Positions 1-9,026 of a DNA stretch of 64,000 bases are shown here, piece after piece. The notes under the pieces are model-generated. The model was not told where the DNA came from. It searched no databases and saw nothing but the letters and a program-made list of their open reading frames with translations. The position numbers and the translations under genes were made by a program. Source of the DNA: Methanofollis sp. UBA420 (GTDB lineage Archaea; Halobacteriota; Methanomicrobia; Methanomicrobiales; Methanofollaceae); the NCBI RefSeq assembly GCF_002498315.1, contig NZ_DAGX01000007.1, positions 124,001 through 188,000 on the forward strand, given 5' to 3'. The first letter of the stretch is position 1, and each line of letters opens with the position of its first letter.

Positions 1-532
1 CGGGTGCGTGGGCGAGGGCGAAGTCCTCGCCTGCGACGAGGCCTGACTCCTCTTCCAGGATCTCGCGGGCCATTCCTGCAGTCGTCCCCGGCGTGATCGT
101 CGATTCGAGCACGACGAGCGTGCCGGGGGTGAGGTATTTCCCGACATTCCTGATCCCGGCGATCAGGGGAGTGAAGTCGGGGAGGAGGTCTTTCTTGTCC
201 TTGAAGGGCGTCTGGATCGCGAGCGTCACCGCGTCGCACTCGGCGATCTTCGAAAAGTCGGGGGTGCACTCGAACGTACCGGCTGAGACGACCTTCTGGA
301 GGAGGTCTTCAAGCCCGGGCTCCTCGCCCTTGAGGGGCGACTCGCCCCGATTCAGCATCTCTATTTTATAGCCAGACGAGGGGGAGTCTCTCTGGAAACC
401 GTAGACATGTTCGAATGCCGGGGCATCGGCGAAGAGCACCGCCGCGGGGATGCCCACATAGCCCATGCCGATGACGCCGATCCGCCGGATCGGGCCTTTC
501 CGTGCTATGATCGATGAGAGTCTGTCTTTCAT
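1..532 (-). CDS. Nucleotide-sugar dehydrogenase, WbpA-like (partial, 3' end beyond window)
   Basis: Only the N-terminal ~177 residues are present; the gene runs off the left edge. After a short basic leader it shows the Rossmann motif GVIGMGYVGIP (about residues 18-28), then the conserved segments LAIQTPF and LVVLESTITPGTT of the UDP-glucose/GDP-mannose dehydrogenase family. Start chosen at the ATG at 532. It is the last visible gene of the operon carrying WbpB-, WbpE- and WbpD-like genes, so by context it probably oxidises UDP-GlcNAc at C6 to the uronic acid. Substrate is inferred from neighbours; a UDP-ManNAc dehydrogenase is the alternative. Confidence 0.85.
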   Translation of the reverse strand, partial: MKDRLSSIIARKGPIRRIGVIGMGYVGIPAAVLFADAPAFEHVYGFQRDSPSSGYKIEMLNRGESPLKGEEPGLEDLLQKVVSAGTFECTPDFSKIAECDAVTLAIQTPFKDKKDLLPDFTPLIAGIRNVGKYLTPGTLVVLESTITPGTTAGMAREILEEESGLVAGEDFALAHAP

Positions 533-601
533 GGTGATCCCGGAACCTGAATGAATATGGGCGTGCAGGGATAAAGTAGCCAGCGGTCGAGGAAAAAGGG
601 A

Positions 602-1513
602 TCAGATGGAGAGGCTGCCCCTGATCTCCTCGCAGATCCTGAGGTTTTCAAGCCCCTCTGCCGGCGATACCGGGAAGGGCGTGCCGTCGCGTGCCGCCCT
701 GACAAAAGTCTGGAGTTCGATCTTCAGGGGCTCGACCTTGTTCACGAGCACCTTCTCGATGATGTTCTCCTGACGGTACAGCCCGTTTTCCTGGCCGTAT
801 GCGCCGGGTTTCCGGTAGACGTAGACCTCCTGGGTCATGAAGTCGCCCTCGATCGTCAGGTCTTCCTCCTCGACATAGATCGTCCTGACCTTCTTGGAGG
901 ACTTCCTGCTTGCGGAGAGATAGACCGGTGTCGTCCCGAAGGTGAGGAGCGCCCCCGCGATATCGGCGGTGCCGCTGCTTTTGAGGGTGTACGGCCCGTT
1001 GAAGAGGGCGTGGAAGACGATGTCGATGTCGTGGATCATCAGGTCCTCGACGACAGAGGAACCGGTCACCCGTGCCGATGCCGGGTTGTGCCGTGAGATC
1101 TGGACATAGAGGGGATCTTTGATGAGCCTTTTCACCTCGTCGACGACCGGGTTGAAGCGTTCGATGTGGCCGACGCCGACGGTGATGTCGTCAGGGATCA
1201 GGCCGAGGAGCTGCTTCCCCTCCTCGGCGGTGAGGCAGATCGGCTTCTCGATGAGGGTGTGCACCCCGGCTCCGATGACCTGTCCTGCCGTCGAGAAGTG
1301 GTACGGCGTCGGGACGCAGACCGAGATGCACTCGGCCTTCCGCAGGAGTTCGTCCATCGAGTGGCAGACCTCGGCGTCGTTCGCGGCTGCGACTCTCTCT
1401 GCGGCCGCCGCATCGAGGTCGTAGACATAGGTCGTGCCGACCTCTTTCAACTCGGTGTAGACCCGCACATGGTTCCTGCCCATCGTGCCGGTGCCGATGA
1501 CGCCTGCGTCCAT
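602..1513 (-). CDS. Gfo/Idh/MocA oxidoreductase, WbpB/WlbA-like
   Basis: 303 aa. The N-terminus carries the NAD-binding motif GVIGTGTMGRNH; EKPICLT (around residue 90) is the family's EKP signature, and GHIERFNP follows in the catalytic domain. Members of this family oxidise the 3-hydroxyl of UDP-GlcNAcA to a 3-keto sugar, the step before transamination. The stop of the upstream aminotransferase gene directly abuts this start, implying translational coupling. Role in UDP-diacetamido-uronate synthesis is inferred from the operon; family assignment is firm. Confidence 0.85.
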   Translation of the reverse strand: MDAGVIGTGTMGRNHVRVYTELKEVGTTYVYDLDAAAAERVAAANDAEVCHSMDELLRKAECISVCVPTPYHFSTAGQVIGAGVHTLIEKPICLTAEEGKQLLGLIPDDITVGVGHIERFNPVVDEVKRLIKDPLYVQISRHNPASARVTGSSVVEDLMIHDIDIVFHALFNGPYTLKSSGTADIAGALLTFGTTPVYLSASRKSSKKVRTIYVEEEDLTIEGDFMTQEVYVYRKPGAYGQENGLYRQENIIEKVLVNKVEPLKIELQTFVRAARDGTPFPVSPAEGLENLRICEEIRGSLSI

Positions 1514-2599
1514 CTAGATCACCTCGTTGATCGCATCGCAGATGTACGCCCTCTCCTCGTCGGTCACGGCCGGGTGGACGGGGATGGAGAAGACGGATGC
1601 TGCAAGCGACTCGGCGACCGGGCAGGAGGCATTCAGGCCTGCAAAGACGGGCTGGCGGTTGAGCGGGACAGGGTAGTGGACTGCCGTCCCTATTCCCTTC
1701 TCCCGGAGACGGGCCATGAACGCGTCCCGTGAGAGGGCCGCCTCTTCGGTCACCCGCATCACGTACTGGTGGTAGACATGGGTCATGCCCGCCGCCACCG
1801 GCGGTGTGAGGATGCCGGGTGCGCGGATGTGGCTGTCATAGTATGCGGCGGTCTCCTGCCGGCGCCTGTTGAAGTCGTCGAGTTTCGAGAGTTGCACGAG
1901 GCCGATCGCGGCGGCGATGTCGGTGAGACGGTAGTTGTAGCCGAGTTCGGTGTGGAGGTACTTGTCTGACTGGCCGTGGTTGATGACCCGGCGGAGGCGT
2001 GCGTCGTAATCGTCCGAGGATGTCGTGACCATGCCGCCCTCGCCTGTCGCCATGTTCTTCGTCGCATAGAAGGAGAAACAGGCGAGGTCGCCGAGCGACC
2101 CGGCCCTCTGTCCACGGTATTCGGCGCCATGGGCCTGGGCGGCGTCCTCGATGAAGACGAGGTGGCGGTCGTCGCAGATCTCCCGGATAGCCCCGACGTC
2201 GCAGGGCTGGCCGTACAGGTGGACGCCGATCACGGCCTTTGTCCGCGGGGTGACGAGATTCTCAACGGAGGCCGGATCGATGGTGAAGAGTGCGGGGTCG
2301 ACGTCGGCGAAGACCGGCGTCGCGCCGCACATAGCGACCGAGGACGCAGTCGCAAAGAAGGTGAAGGCCGGGACGATCACCTCGTCGCCCGGGCCGACGC
2401 CTGCCGCGAGCAGGGCGGCATGGAGGGCGGCCGTGCCCGAGTTGACGGCGACGCCATGTCTGGCCCCGCAATATCTGGCGAACTGTTCTTCGAACATAGC
2501 CGTGCGGCCGCCCTGTGCGATCATGCCTGATGCAAGGACCGCCGTCACGGCGTCCGCTTCCTCAGCCCCGAGAAGGGGGCGTGCGATCGGGATCGTCAT
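1514..2599 (-). CDS. DegT/DnrJ/EryC1/StrS sugar aminotransferase, WbpE-like
   Basis: 361 aa from the ATG at 2599 (MTIPIARPLLG, the usual family N-terminus); a start 33 nt further upstream would overlap the preceding gene. PLP-dependent aminotransferase features: NSGTAALHAAL near the N-terminus, AFTFFATASS, the aspartate-containing IEDAAQAHGAEY, and the Schiff-base lysine in SFYATKNMATGEGG. It would aminate the 3-keto sugar nucleotide made by the adjacent oxidoreductase. Spacing to the neighbouring genes is 0-1 nt. Confidence 0.88.
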   Translation of the reverse strand: MTIPIARPLLGAEEADAVTAVLASGMIAQGGRTAMFEEQFARYCGARHGVAVNSGTAALHAALLAAGVGPGDEVIVPAFTFFATASSVAMCGATPVFADVDPALFTIDPASVENLVTPRTKAVIGVHLYGQPCDVGAIREICDDRHLVFIEDAAQAHGAEYRGQRAGSLGDLACFSFYATKNMATGEGGMVTTSSDDYDARLRRVINHGQSDKYLHTELGYNYRLTDIAAAIGLVQLSKLDDFNRRRQETAAYYDSHIRAPGILTPPVAAGMTHVYHQYVMRVTEEAALSRDAFMARLREKGIGTAVHYPVPLNRQPVFAGLNASCPVAESLAASVFSIPVHPAVTDEERAYICDAINEVI

Positions 2600-2600
2600 A

Positions 2601-3194
2601 TCAGTCGCGCATCCCCGCAGGAAGGTCGACAAAGCGTGCCGGCGCCCCGATCGCCATCATCCTGGCCGGGACGTCATGGGTGACGACCGCGCCCGCGGCG
2701 ACGAGCGCCCCCTCGCCGATCGTGATCCCCGGGAGGATCACAGCGCCGGCCCCGATCGAGACGCCGTCCCTGACCATCGGCCCCTGCAGGGGCGGCCTGC
2801 CCCGCGGCGGGTACCGGTCGTTCGTCAGCACCGCGTTCGGGCCGATGAAGACATTGTTCCCGATCATCGTGTTTGTCGGAATATAGACCATGCTCTGGAG
2901 GGATACATGGCTCCCCAGAACACAGTCCCCCTCGATCACGGCCGACGTGCCGACGGCGACATGGTCCCCGATCTTTGTCCTCTCTCTGATCAGCACGTTA
3001 TGCCCGCTCGAGAACTCGTCCCCGATCTCGACGTCGCAGTAGATGATCGTCCCCGACCTGAGGACGGCGTTCTTCCCGATGACGGTGCCGGGATACCCCT
3101 CCTGGTCAAGCCTGTCCCGTGACGGAAAACCGAGAGTCACCGGCTCGAAGACGCGTGCGCCCTCTCCCAGTCTGTTTATGCCATATTCTATCAT
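2601..3194 (-). CDS. Left-handed beta-helix N-acetyltransferase, WbpD-like
   Basis: 197 aa from the ATG at 3194, whose ATGA overlaps the stop of glmS by 4 nt; the longer reading frame would run back into glmS. The body is a run of hexapeptide repeats (TVIGKN, VEIGDE, TKIGDH, NMIGNN, VSIGAG, ITIGEG), ending in GAPARFVDLP as in the sugar O/N-acetyltransferase family. Contains NDRYPPRG in the loop that lines the active site in WbpD/PglD-type enzymes. Expected to acetylate the 3-amino group made by the WbpE-like enzyme. Substrate is inferred from context. Confidence 0.85.
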   Translation of the reverse strand: MIEYGINRLGEGARVFEPVTLGFPSRDRLDQEGYPGTVIGKNAVLRSGTIIYCDVEIGDEFSSGHNVLIRERTKIGDHVAVGTSAVIEGDCVLGSHVSLQSMVYIPTNTMIGNNVFIGPNAVLTNDRYPPRGRPPLQGPMVRDGVSIGAGAVILPGITIGEGALVAAGAVVTHDVPARMMAIGAPARFVDLPAGMRD

Positions 3195-4930
3195 TCGACG
3201 GTCACACTCTTTGCCAGATTTCTTGGTTTGTCGATGTCCCTGTTTAAAGCACATGCGGTGTGGTATGCGAGGAGCTGGAGGACGACCGAGACGGTGAGCA
3301 CCTGGACCATCTGGTGGTCGTTGGGCACCGGGATGAAGACGTCGACGACCTGTTCCACCTCGGTGTCCCCTTCGACGCCGACGCCGATGATCGGGGCCCC
3401 CCTTGCCTTCATCTCCTTGACGTTGGAGAGCATCACGCCGTAGGTCCTGCCCGGCATGCAGATGGCGACGACCGGCGTTTCCGGAGAGAGCAGCGCGAAA
3501 GGCCCGTGCTTGAGTTCGCCTGCGGCATAACCCTCGGCATGGATGTACGAGATCTCCTTCATCTTCAGCGCCCCTTCGAGGGCGACCGGGTAGAAGACGC
3601 CCCGCCCGACATAGAACATCTCCTGCGCCTCAGATATTAATGCGACCGCTTTTCCGAGGGTGCAGGAGAGCACACGCTCGATAGAGCAGTTGGCATGGGC
3701 GAGGACGTCGTCGAACTCCCTGTCGCACATCGCGTTCACCATCGCCATGAAGACCGCGAGTTGCGCGGTGAACGACTTGGTGGCGGCGACGCTGATCTCG
3801 GGGCCGGCGCACATGAAGAGGGTCCAGTCCGCCTTTCTGGTGATCGAACTCCCGAGAATGTTCGTGATGGCGAGGGCCGGGCAGTTGTGGGCCTTTGCCT
3901 GGTCGATCGCCGCAAGGGTGTCCGCGGTCTCTCCGGACTGGGAGACGGCGATGACGAGTTCGCGGATGGGCGGGGCATAATACTTGAACTCGGAGGCGAG
4001 TTCGACGTTGACCCTCTTCTTTCCGTAGTCCTCGGCAAGATAGCGGAAGATGAGGGCGGTGTGGTATGACGTCCCGCAGGCCGCCACTGTCAGTTCGGGT
4101 GCGACCCTGACCATGGCAAGGCGGCTGTCCCCTTCGAGGCCCTTGATGGTGTTATAGAAGGCCTGGGGCTGTTCGTAGATCTCCTTGAGCATGTAATGGG
4201 GGAACCCCCCTTTCTTCGCGTCGTCCACGCTCCAGGTGATGTGGTCGACATGCCTCTCGACAGGCATCCCGTCATGATAGACGTCGATCCGTGCAGGCGT
4301 GAGGGCGGCGATGTCTCCGTCCTCCAGGTAGACGGCCCTCTCTGTGTGGTCGAGGAGGGGGGTGATGTCTGAGGCGCAGAGCATCTCGCCGTCGCCGATG
4401 CCGAGGACGAGGGGGCTGCTTCTGCGGGCGGCGATGATTCTCGGGTCATTCTTTGCGAGGGCCAGGATCGCATAGGACCCTTCGAGGTGACGGACGGTCT
4501 CGGTGACCGCGGCGAGGAGGTCGCCTGTGTAGTACTCCTCGATCAGGTGTGCGATCACCTCGGTGTCGGTCTCACTCCTGAAGTGGTGGCCTTTCTCGGT
4601 GAGTTTTCTCCTCAGCAGCGCGTAGTTCTCGATGATGCCGTTGTGGACGACGGCGATCGCGCCCGTGCAGTCGGTGTGGGGGTGAGCGTTCTGCTCGTTT
4701 GGGACGCCGTGCGTCGCCCACCGGGTGTGGCCGATGCCGATGGTCCCGCTGAGCGCCGAGAGGTCGAGGTGGTTATCCGAGATCCTCCCGTTCCTTTTGA
4801 CGACCCTGATGTCCCCGTTCTCTGTTGCGACACCGAAGGAGTCATAGCCCCGGTACTCCAGGCGCTTGAGGCCCTCGATGATCAGGGGCGCCGCGTCCCT
4901 CCAGCCGATATATCCTACTATCCCGCACAT
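3191..4930 (-). CDS. glmS: Glutamine--fructose-6-phosphate aminotransferase (isomerizing)
   Basis: 579 aa. The start at 4930 puts Cys2 immediately after Met (MCGIVGYIG), as required for the N-terminal nucleophile glutaminase; the upstream in-frame start at 4939 is therefore rejected. The N-terminal glutaminase half (HTRWATHG, HNGIIENY) is followed by two SIS sugar-isomerase domains (ACGTSYHTAL, SQSGETADTLAA) and the C-terminal lysine region AKSVTVE. Makes glucosamine-6-P from fructose-6-P and glutamine, the first step of UDP-GlcNAc synthesis; GlmM and GlmU genes are in the same operon. Confidence 0.95.
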   Translation of the reverse strand: MCGIVGYIGWRDAAPLIIEGLKRLEYRGYDSFGVATENGDIRVVKRNGRISDNHLDLSALSGTIGIGHTRWATHGVPNEQNAHPHTDCTGAIAVVHNGIIENYALLRRKLTEKGHHFRSETDTEVIAHLIEEYYTGDLLAAVTETVRHLEGSYAILALAKNDPRIIAARRSSPLVLGIGDGEMLCASDITPLLDHTERAVYLEDGDIAALTPARIDVYHDGMPVERHVDHITWSVDDAKKGGFPHYMLKEIYEQPQAFYNTIKGLEGDSRLAMVRVAPELTVAACGTSYHTALIFRYLAEDYGKKRVNVELASEFKYYAPPIRELVIAVSQSGETADTLAAIDQAKAHNCPALAITNILGSSITRKADWTLFMCAGPEISVAATKSFTAQLAVFMAMVNAMCDREFDDVLAHANCSIERVLSCTLGKAVALISEAQEMFYVGRGVFYPVALEGALKMKEISYIHAEGYAAGELKHGPFALLSPETPVVAICMPGRTYGVMLSNVKEMKARGAPIIGVGVEGDTEVEQVVDVFIPVPNDHQMVQVLTVSVVLQLLAYHTACALNRDIDKPRNLAKSVTVE

Positions 4931-4972
4931 GGTCTTCACGAATCCGGCTAACTCTGCTAATCTCCTGTGATC

Positions 4973-6124
4973 CTATAATAGTTTTGCACCGTCGGGGACT
5001 TCCCCGTAAATGGTTTTCCCGTCATCGATGACCACATCGTTCCCGACGATGCAGTTCCTGAAGATACAGAACGGTGCCGAACAGATGTGGTCGCCGATGA
5101 TCGCCCCGAATTTCGCCCCGATCATCTCCCTTTCTATCGAGAAGATCGTCTTTGTGGGGAAGGTGGTGGCGTGGTCGCCGAGGTGCGACCCTGTCCCGAC
5201 GACCGCCTCGACGATCCGGGAATGGGACCCGATGCTCACGTCGTCGAGGAGGACAGACTGGCCGATCATGGTGAAGGGTTCGACCCGTGCCCTGGCGCCG
5301 ACGCTCGTCTCGGACGTGATGACACAGTTTGCGCCGATGTCGCAGTCGTCCCCGATGATCGCAGGTCCGAGGATGGTGGTGTTCGGGCCGATGGTCGTCC
5401 CTTTCCCGATCGAGACCCGGCCCCGGATCACGACGCCGGGCCCGCTCCTGCCTGCCCGCTCCGGCCTGACGTCCCGGAGCAGGGCGGCGTTCAGTTTGAG
5501 AAGGTCCCAGGGATAGACCGCGTCCTGCCAGTCGGCGGCGGCGACGGCCTTCAGGGGCGTGCCTGCCCGGATCATCCTGTTGACGGCATCGGGGATCTCC
5601 GTCTCATCGAGGTACTGGAGGAAGGACGGGTCAAGAGAGAAGATGCCTGTCGAGACGGTGAATCCCGGGGCGTCCTGGGGTTTTTCGATCACCTCTCTCA
5701 CCAGACCGTCCCTGATGACCAGGACACCGAAGTTCGACGGGTGGGGGTGCTCCCAGGTGAGCACCGCGTTCTTCTCCCGCATGATCCTGGCGATGGAGGC
5801 GGTGTCGACATAGTTGTCGCCAGGGAGGAGGAGGAAGTCGCCGGTGATCAGGGGTGCGGCGCATGCCAGGGCATGGGCGGTGCCAAGTTGTCTCTCCTGC
5901 ACGACGACCCTGACCGGGATGTCGAGTGTGTTGAGATGGCGGATCACGTGCTCCTTCTTGTACCCGACGACGACGATGATCTCCCTGATCCCGTTCTTCT
6001 CCAGGGCCCTGATGATGTGCTCCAGGATCGGCCTGTTCGCCACCGGCACCATCGCCTTGGGCATCGTGTGGGTGAGGGGCCTGAGCCTTTTTCCTTCGCC
6101 TGCTGCGAGAATGACTGCCTGCAT
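4973..6124 (-). CDS. GlmU-like sugar-1-phosphate nucleotidyltransferase with beta-helix tail (second copy)
   Basis: 383 aa. The nucleotidyltransferase domain has LAAGEGKRLRPLT with the catalytic lysine in PKAMVPVANRPILEH, followed by an LbetaH hexapeptide domain from about residue 230. It sits 10 nt downstream of the other GlmU-like gene and is similar to it along its length, so a tandem duplication is likely. The tail lacks the NFGAGT...NLR segment present in the neighbour and instead reads GDHATTFPTKTIFSIER, so acetyltransferase activity is doubtful or directed elsewhere. Could supply UDP- or dTDP-sugars other than UDP-GlcNAc. Confidence 0.82.
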   Translation of the reverse strand: MQAVILAAGEGKRLRPLTHTMPKAMVPVANRPILEHIIRALEKNGIREIIVVVGYKKEHVIRHLNTLDIPVRVVVQERQLGTAHALACAAPLITGDFLLLPGDNYVDTASIARIMREKNAVLTWEHPHPSNFGVLVIRDGLVREVIEKPQDAPGFTVSTGIFSLDPSFLQYLDETEIPDAVNRMIRAGTPLKAVAAADWQDAVYPWDLLKLNAALLRDVRPERAGRSGPGVVIRGRVSIGKGTTIGPNTTILGPAIIGDDCDIGANCVITSETSVGARARVEPFTMIGQSVLLDDVSIGSHSRIVEAVVGTGSHLGDHATTFPTKTIFSIEREMIGAKFGAIIGDHICSAPFCIFRNCIVGNDVVIDDGKTIYGEVPDGAKLL

Positions 6125-6134
6125 CTCTCTTCAC

Positions 6135-7334
6135 CTACCTGATGATGGTCCTCTCGGCAACGGTCCCTTCGACGAGACAGTGGGGGCCGATGAGGGAGTA
6201 ACTCCCGATGACGCTCCCCACGTTCACAGAGCAGTTGATCCCGAAGAGGACATGGTCGCCGACGATCGCCCCGAACTTCTTTCTGCCCGTCGACCTGCCG
6301 CTGGCCGTGACGATGCCGTGGTCGTGCCGGAGGTTCGCAATCTTGGTGCCGGCGCCGAAGTTGCAGCCGCTCCCGATGACCGAGTCGCCGATATAGTTGA
6401 AGTGCGGGACTTTGGTTTCAGGGAAGATGATCGAGTTTTTGATCTCGACGGCGTGGCCGATGTGGCAGCGGTCGCCGATCGCGGTCGAGCCCCGGAGATA
6501 GGCGTGGGGGCCGATGGTGCACCCCTCCCCGATGATGCAGTCCCCTTCGATGTATGTGCCGGCCTTGACGACCGATCCCTTTCCGAGGACGAGTTTCCCG
6601 TGGATGACGACGCCGTTCTCGATCTCCCCTTCCGAGGTCGGTTTCATCCCGGCAAGGAGGGTGGCGCTGGCGTCGAGGAGGTCCCAGGGTGACCCGACGT
6701 CCATCCAGGTCGCCAGGCGGTATGCCTGCAGTCGTCCCTCTTTGATGTACTCGGCGAGGGCGTCGGTCAGTTCGTACTCGCCGCGGCCCGAGAGGGAGAC
6801 CTCTTCGAGGAGGTCGTAGATCCCGGCGTCGAAGAGGTACACTCCCGCGTTGATGGTCCGGCTCTTCGGGTTCGGCGATTTCTCTTCAAGGCCGGTGATG
6901 CGGTCGCCGGCCGTGGTGACGACGCCGTAGTCCTGGGGGTGGTCTGATTCATAGACTCCCATGACTGGGGCGTCCATCCGGCAGAGGGCGGCAAGGTCGC
7001 GGGTCTCCACGATCATGTCGCCGTTGAGCATCAGGAACCTCCCGGTCACGAGCCCTTTTGTGGACCGGAGGGCGTCGGCCGTGCCGAGCTGGTGGCGCTG
7101 CGGCACGTACCTGATGGAGACGCCGAGGCGTTCGCCGTCGCCGAACCACTCCCGCACCTCTCTCTCGCCGTAGCCGACGACAAGAATGATCTCGGTGATC
7201 CCGGCGTCCCGCACGGCGGCGATCAGGTGTTCGAGCATCGGCCTGTTGGCGATGGGGAGCATCACCTTCGGTCTCTCCGCGGTGAGGGGGCGCATCCTCT
7301 TTCCCTCGCCCGCGGCAAGGATGACGCACTTCAT
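6135..7334 (-). CDS. glmU: Bifunctional glucosamine-1-P acetyltransferase / UDP-GlcNAc pyrophosphorylase
   Basis: 399 aa, a typical length for the archaeal MJ1101/ST0452-type enzyme. N-terminal uridylyltransferase: LAAGEGKRMRPLTAERPKVM, GDMIVE. C-terminal LbetaH domain from about residue 245 with NFGAGTKIANLRHDHG and KKFGAIVGDHVLFGINCSVNVGS, matching the acetyltransferase active-site region of this family. The start codon overlaps the glmM stop by 4 nt (ATGA). Converts GlcN-1-P to GlcNAc-1-P and then UDP-GlcNAc. Confidence 0.9.
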   Translation of the reverse strand: MKCVILAAGEGKRMRPLTAERPKVMLPIANRPMLEHLIAAVRDAGITEIILVVGYGEREVREWFGDGERLGVSIRYVPQRHQLGTADALRSTKGLVTGRFLMLNGDMIVETRDLAALCRMDAPVMGVYESDHPQDYGVVTTAGDRITGLEEKSPNPKSRTINAGVYLFDAGIYDLLEEVSLSGRGEYELTDALAEYIKEGRLQAYRLATWMDVGSPWDLLDASATLLAGMKPTSEGEIENGVVIHGKLVLGKGSVVKAGTYIEGDCIIGEGCTIGPHAYLRGSTAIGDRCHIGHAVEIKNSIIFPETKVPHFNYIGDSVIGSGCNFGAGTKIANLRHDHGIVTASGRSTGRKKFGAIVGDHVLFGINCSVNVGSVIGSYSLIGPHCLVEGTVAERTIIR

Positions 7335-8593
7335 GCAACATCACTCCCGTGGCGGGCCGCGGATACACGCGCCTTCCCCTGCTCCATCATCTTCTGTGCG
7401 GCGGCGGCGTCCTTCCCCTCGGCGGTGAAGCGGATCTTCGGCTCTGTCCCGCTTGCACGGATCAGGCACCAGCCGTCCTCCTCCTCGATCCTGATGCCGT
7501 CTGTCGGGACGGCGGCGCCGAGTGCGCCCATCAGGTCTCGGGCATTCTCAAGGCGTATGGAGTCCCTGAGGATCGGGTAGGTGGGCATCAGTGCCACTTC
7601 GTTGGCGATGTCCCATTCCCCGGCGATCTCGCAGAGGAGGGCGGCGGCATAGATGCCGTCCGGACAGAGGGAATTTTTCGGGAAGATCCATGCCCCTGAT
7701 GGTTCTCCGCCGAAGTCTCCCCAGCGGAGGAGTTCCTCGGAGACGTAGGTGTCACCGACTGGTGTTCGTCTCACCTCCGCGACCTCCTCGATCGCCATCG
7801 AGGCGTCTGCGGTCGTGACGACGCGGCGTGCGCCGAGGTATTTCGCAAAGAGCATCAGCAGGTGGTCGCCGCCGATGTACCGGCCCTTCCCGTCGAAGGC
7901 CATCATCCGATCGGCGTCTCCGTCGTGGACGATCCCGCAGGCGGCGTTTGCCTTCCGCACCATGGCGGGCATGTACGGGAGGTTCGCTTCCAGGGGTTCG
8001 GAGGGCCTGACAAAGCGGCCGTTCGGGTTGGCATTGAGGGCGAGGGGGCGCACGCCCCCGTCGGCAAGGAGGGATGGGGTGATCATGCTCCCGGCACCGT
8101 TCCCGCAGTCCACGACGACATCGAGTCCTTCGGGGAGGGTGAGGGTGCTGAGGATGACGTCTTTGTGGATTGAGACGGCATCGAGGGCGTGGACATGCCC
8201 CTGGGATTCCCACCCGGTCCAGTGGTCCTGTGCGAGCGCCTCTTCCATGGCGGCCTGCTGGGCCGCGGTGAAGGAGGAACCGTCCGGGTTGAGGAGTTTG
8301 ATCCCGTTGTACTCCTCCGGGTTGTGCGAGGCGGTGATCATCACGCCGAGGTCGTGGGCACGTGCGGCACAGGCGACCGTCGGGGTGGGGGCGATGCCGC
8401 AACTATAGACGTCGCATCCGGCCGAGAGGAGGCCGGCACTGACACTGTCCGCGAGGACCTGCCCGGTCGTCCGGGCGTCCCTGCCGACGACCGCATTCCC
8501 GCCGCGGGATGCAGCCGCAGCCCCGACACGGATGGCCAGGTCGGCGAATCCTCCGGAATATTCTCTTCTGATCCCTGAAGAGCCGAAAAGCAT
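7331..8593 (-). CDS. glmM: Phosphoglucosamine mutase
   Basis: 420 aa, alpha-D-phosphohexomutase family. The phosphoserine loop TASHNPEEYNG places the catalytic Ser at about residue 89; the metal site is DGDADRMMAF, the sugar-binding loop GEPSGAWIF and the phosphate-binding loop RASGTEPKIRF. Interconverts GlcN-6-P and GlcN-1-P, linking GlmS to GlmU. First gene of the operon; a TATA-like element lies about 75 nt upstream. Confidence 0.92.
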   Translation of the reverse strand: MLFGSSGIRREYSGGFADLAIRVGAAAASRGGNAVVGRDARTTGQVLADSVSAGLLSAGCDVYSCGIAPTPTVACAARAHDLGVMITASHNPEEYNGIKLLNPDGSSFTAAQQAAMEEALAQDHWTGWESQGHVHALDAVSIHKDVILSTLTLPEGLDVVVDCGNGAGSMITPSLLADGGVRPLALNANPNGRFVRPSEPLEANLPYMPAMVRKANAACGIVHDGDADRMMAFDGKGRYIGGDHLLMLFAKYLGARRVVTTADASMAIEEVAEVRRTPVGDTYVSEELLRWGDFGGEPSGAWIFPKNSLCPDGIYAAALLCEIAGEWDIANEVALMPTYPILRDSIRLENARDLMGALGAAVPTDGIRIEEEDGWCLIRASGTEPKIRFTAEGKDAAAAQKMMEQGKARVSAARHGSDVA

Positions 8594-8663
8594 GAGTACG
8601 TCTGCACCCTCACAGGATATGAGGTTTGGGGATTGGGCCGCGGGGATCTTTTCAAGGTATCAG

Positions 8664-8677
8664 GATTATTATAATCG
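8664..8677 (-). promoter_or_regulatory. Putative TATA box for the glmM operon
   Basis: On the minus strand this reads GATTATAATAATCC, an AT-rich core in a GC-rich context, 70-85 nt upstream of the glmM ATG. With initiation about 25 nt downstream the leader would be near 45 nt. Confidence 0.4.
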
Positions 8678-8898
8678 CGATTTGTGCAGCCGCCCCGGAG
8701 ATGTCGGTCAGGGGGCAGAGGTCTCTGGTCGGGCGATATGGTGTGCGTGTGCTCTTTGCCGAGATCTCATTCGCCGCCTTCGAAGGTCTTTGGTCTGTAG
8801 CACCTCAAAGATCTGCCTGGAAAGGACATCTTCAGTTTCAAATTCTGTAGAATTATCTTTCCTGGGCTCTGTAGAAATCCTGTTTCGGAGTGCCTCTG

Positions 8899-9026
8899 CC
8901 GGGGGGCTGCCGCCCCCCGGTCCCCCTGCCATTGGGATGGGGGTGGAGGGCAGTCTCCTCTTCAAAATGTAGAGTTTACCATTCGAAGTCCAATCCTGAG
9001 CGGGGGTCCGGGGGCGTAGTCCCCCG
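8899..9026. repeat. Inverted pair of G/C-rich hairpin repeats
   Basis: Left arm 8899-8930 contains GGGGGGCTGCCGCCCCCCGG followed by TCCCCCTGCC. The right arm (about 8999-9026), read on the opposite strand, is CGGGGGACTACGCCCCCGG followed by ACCCCCGC: same layout, a few substitutions. Each arm can also fold on itself. The arms flank about 70 nt of non-coding DNA, like a small non-autonomous element or REP-type pair. Confidence 0.6.
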
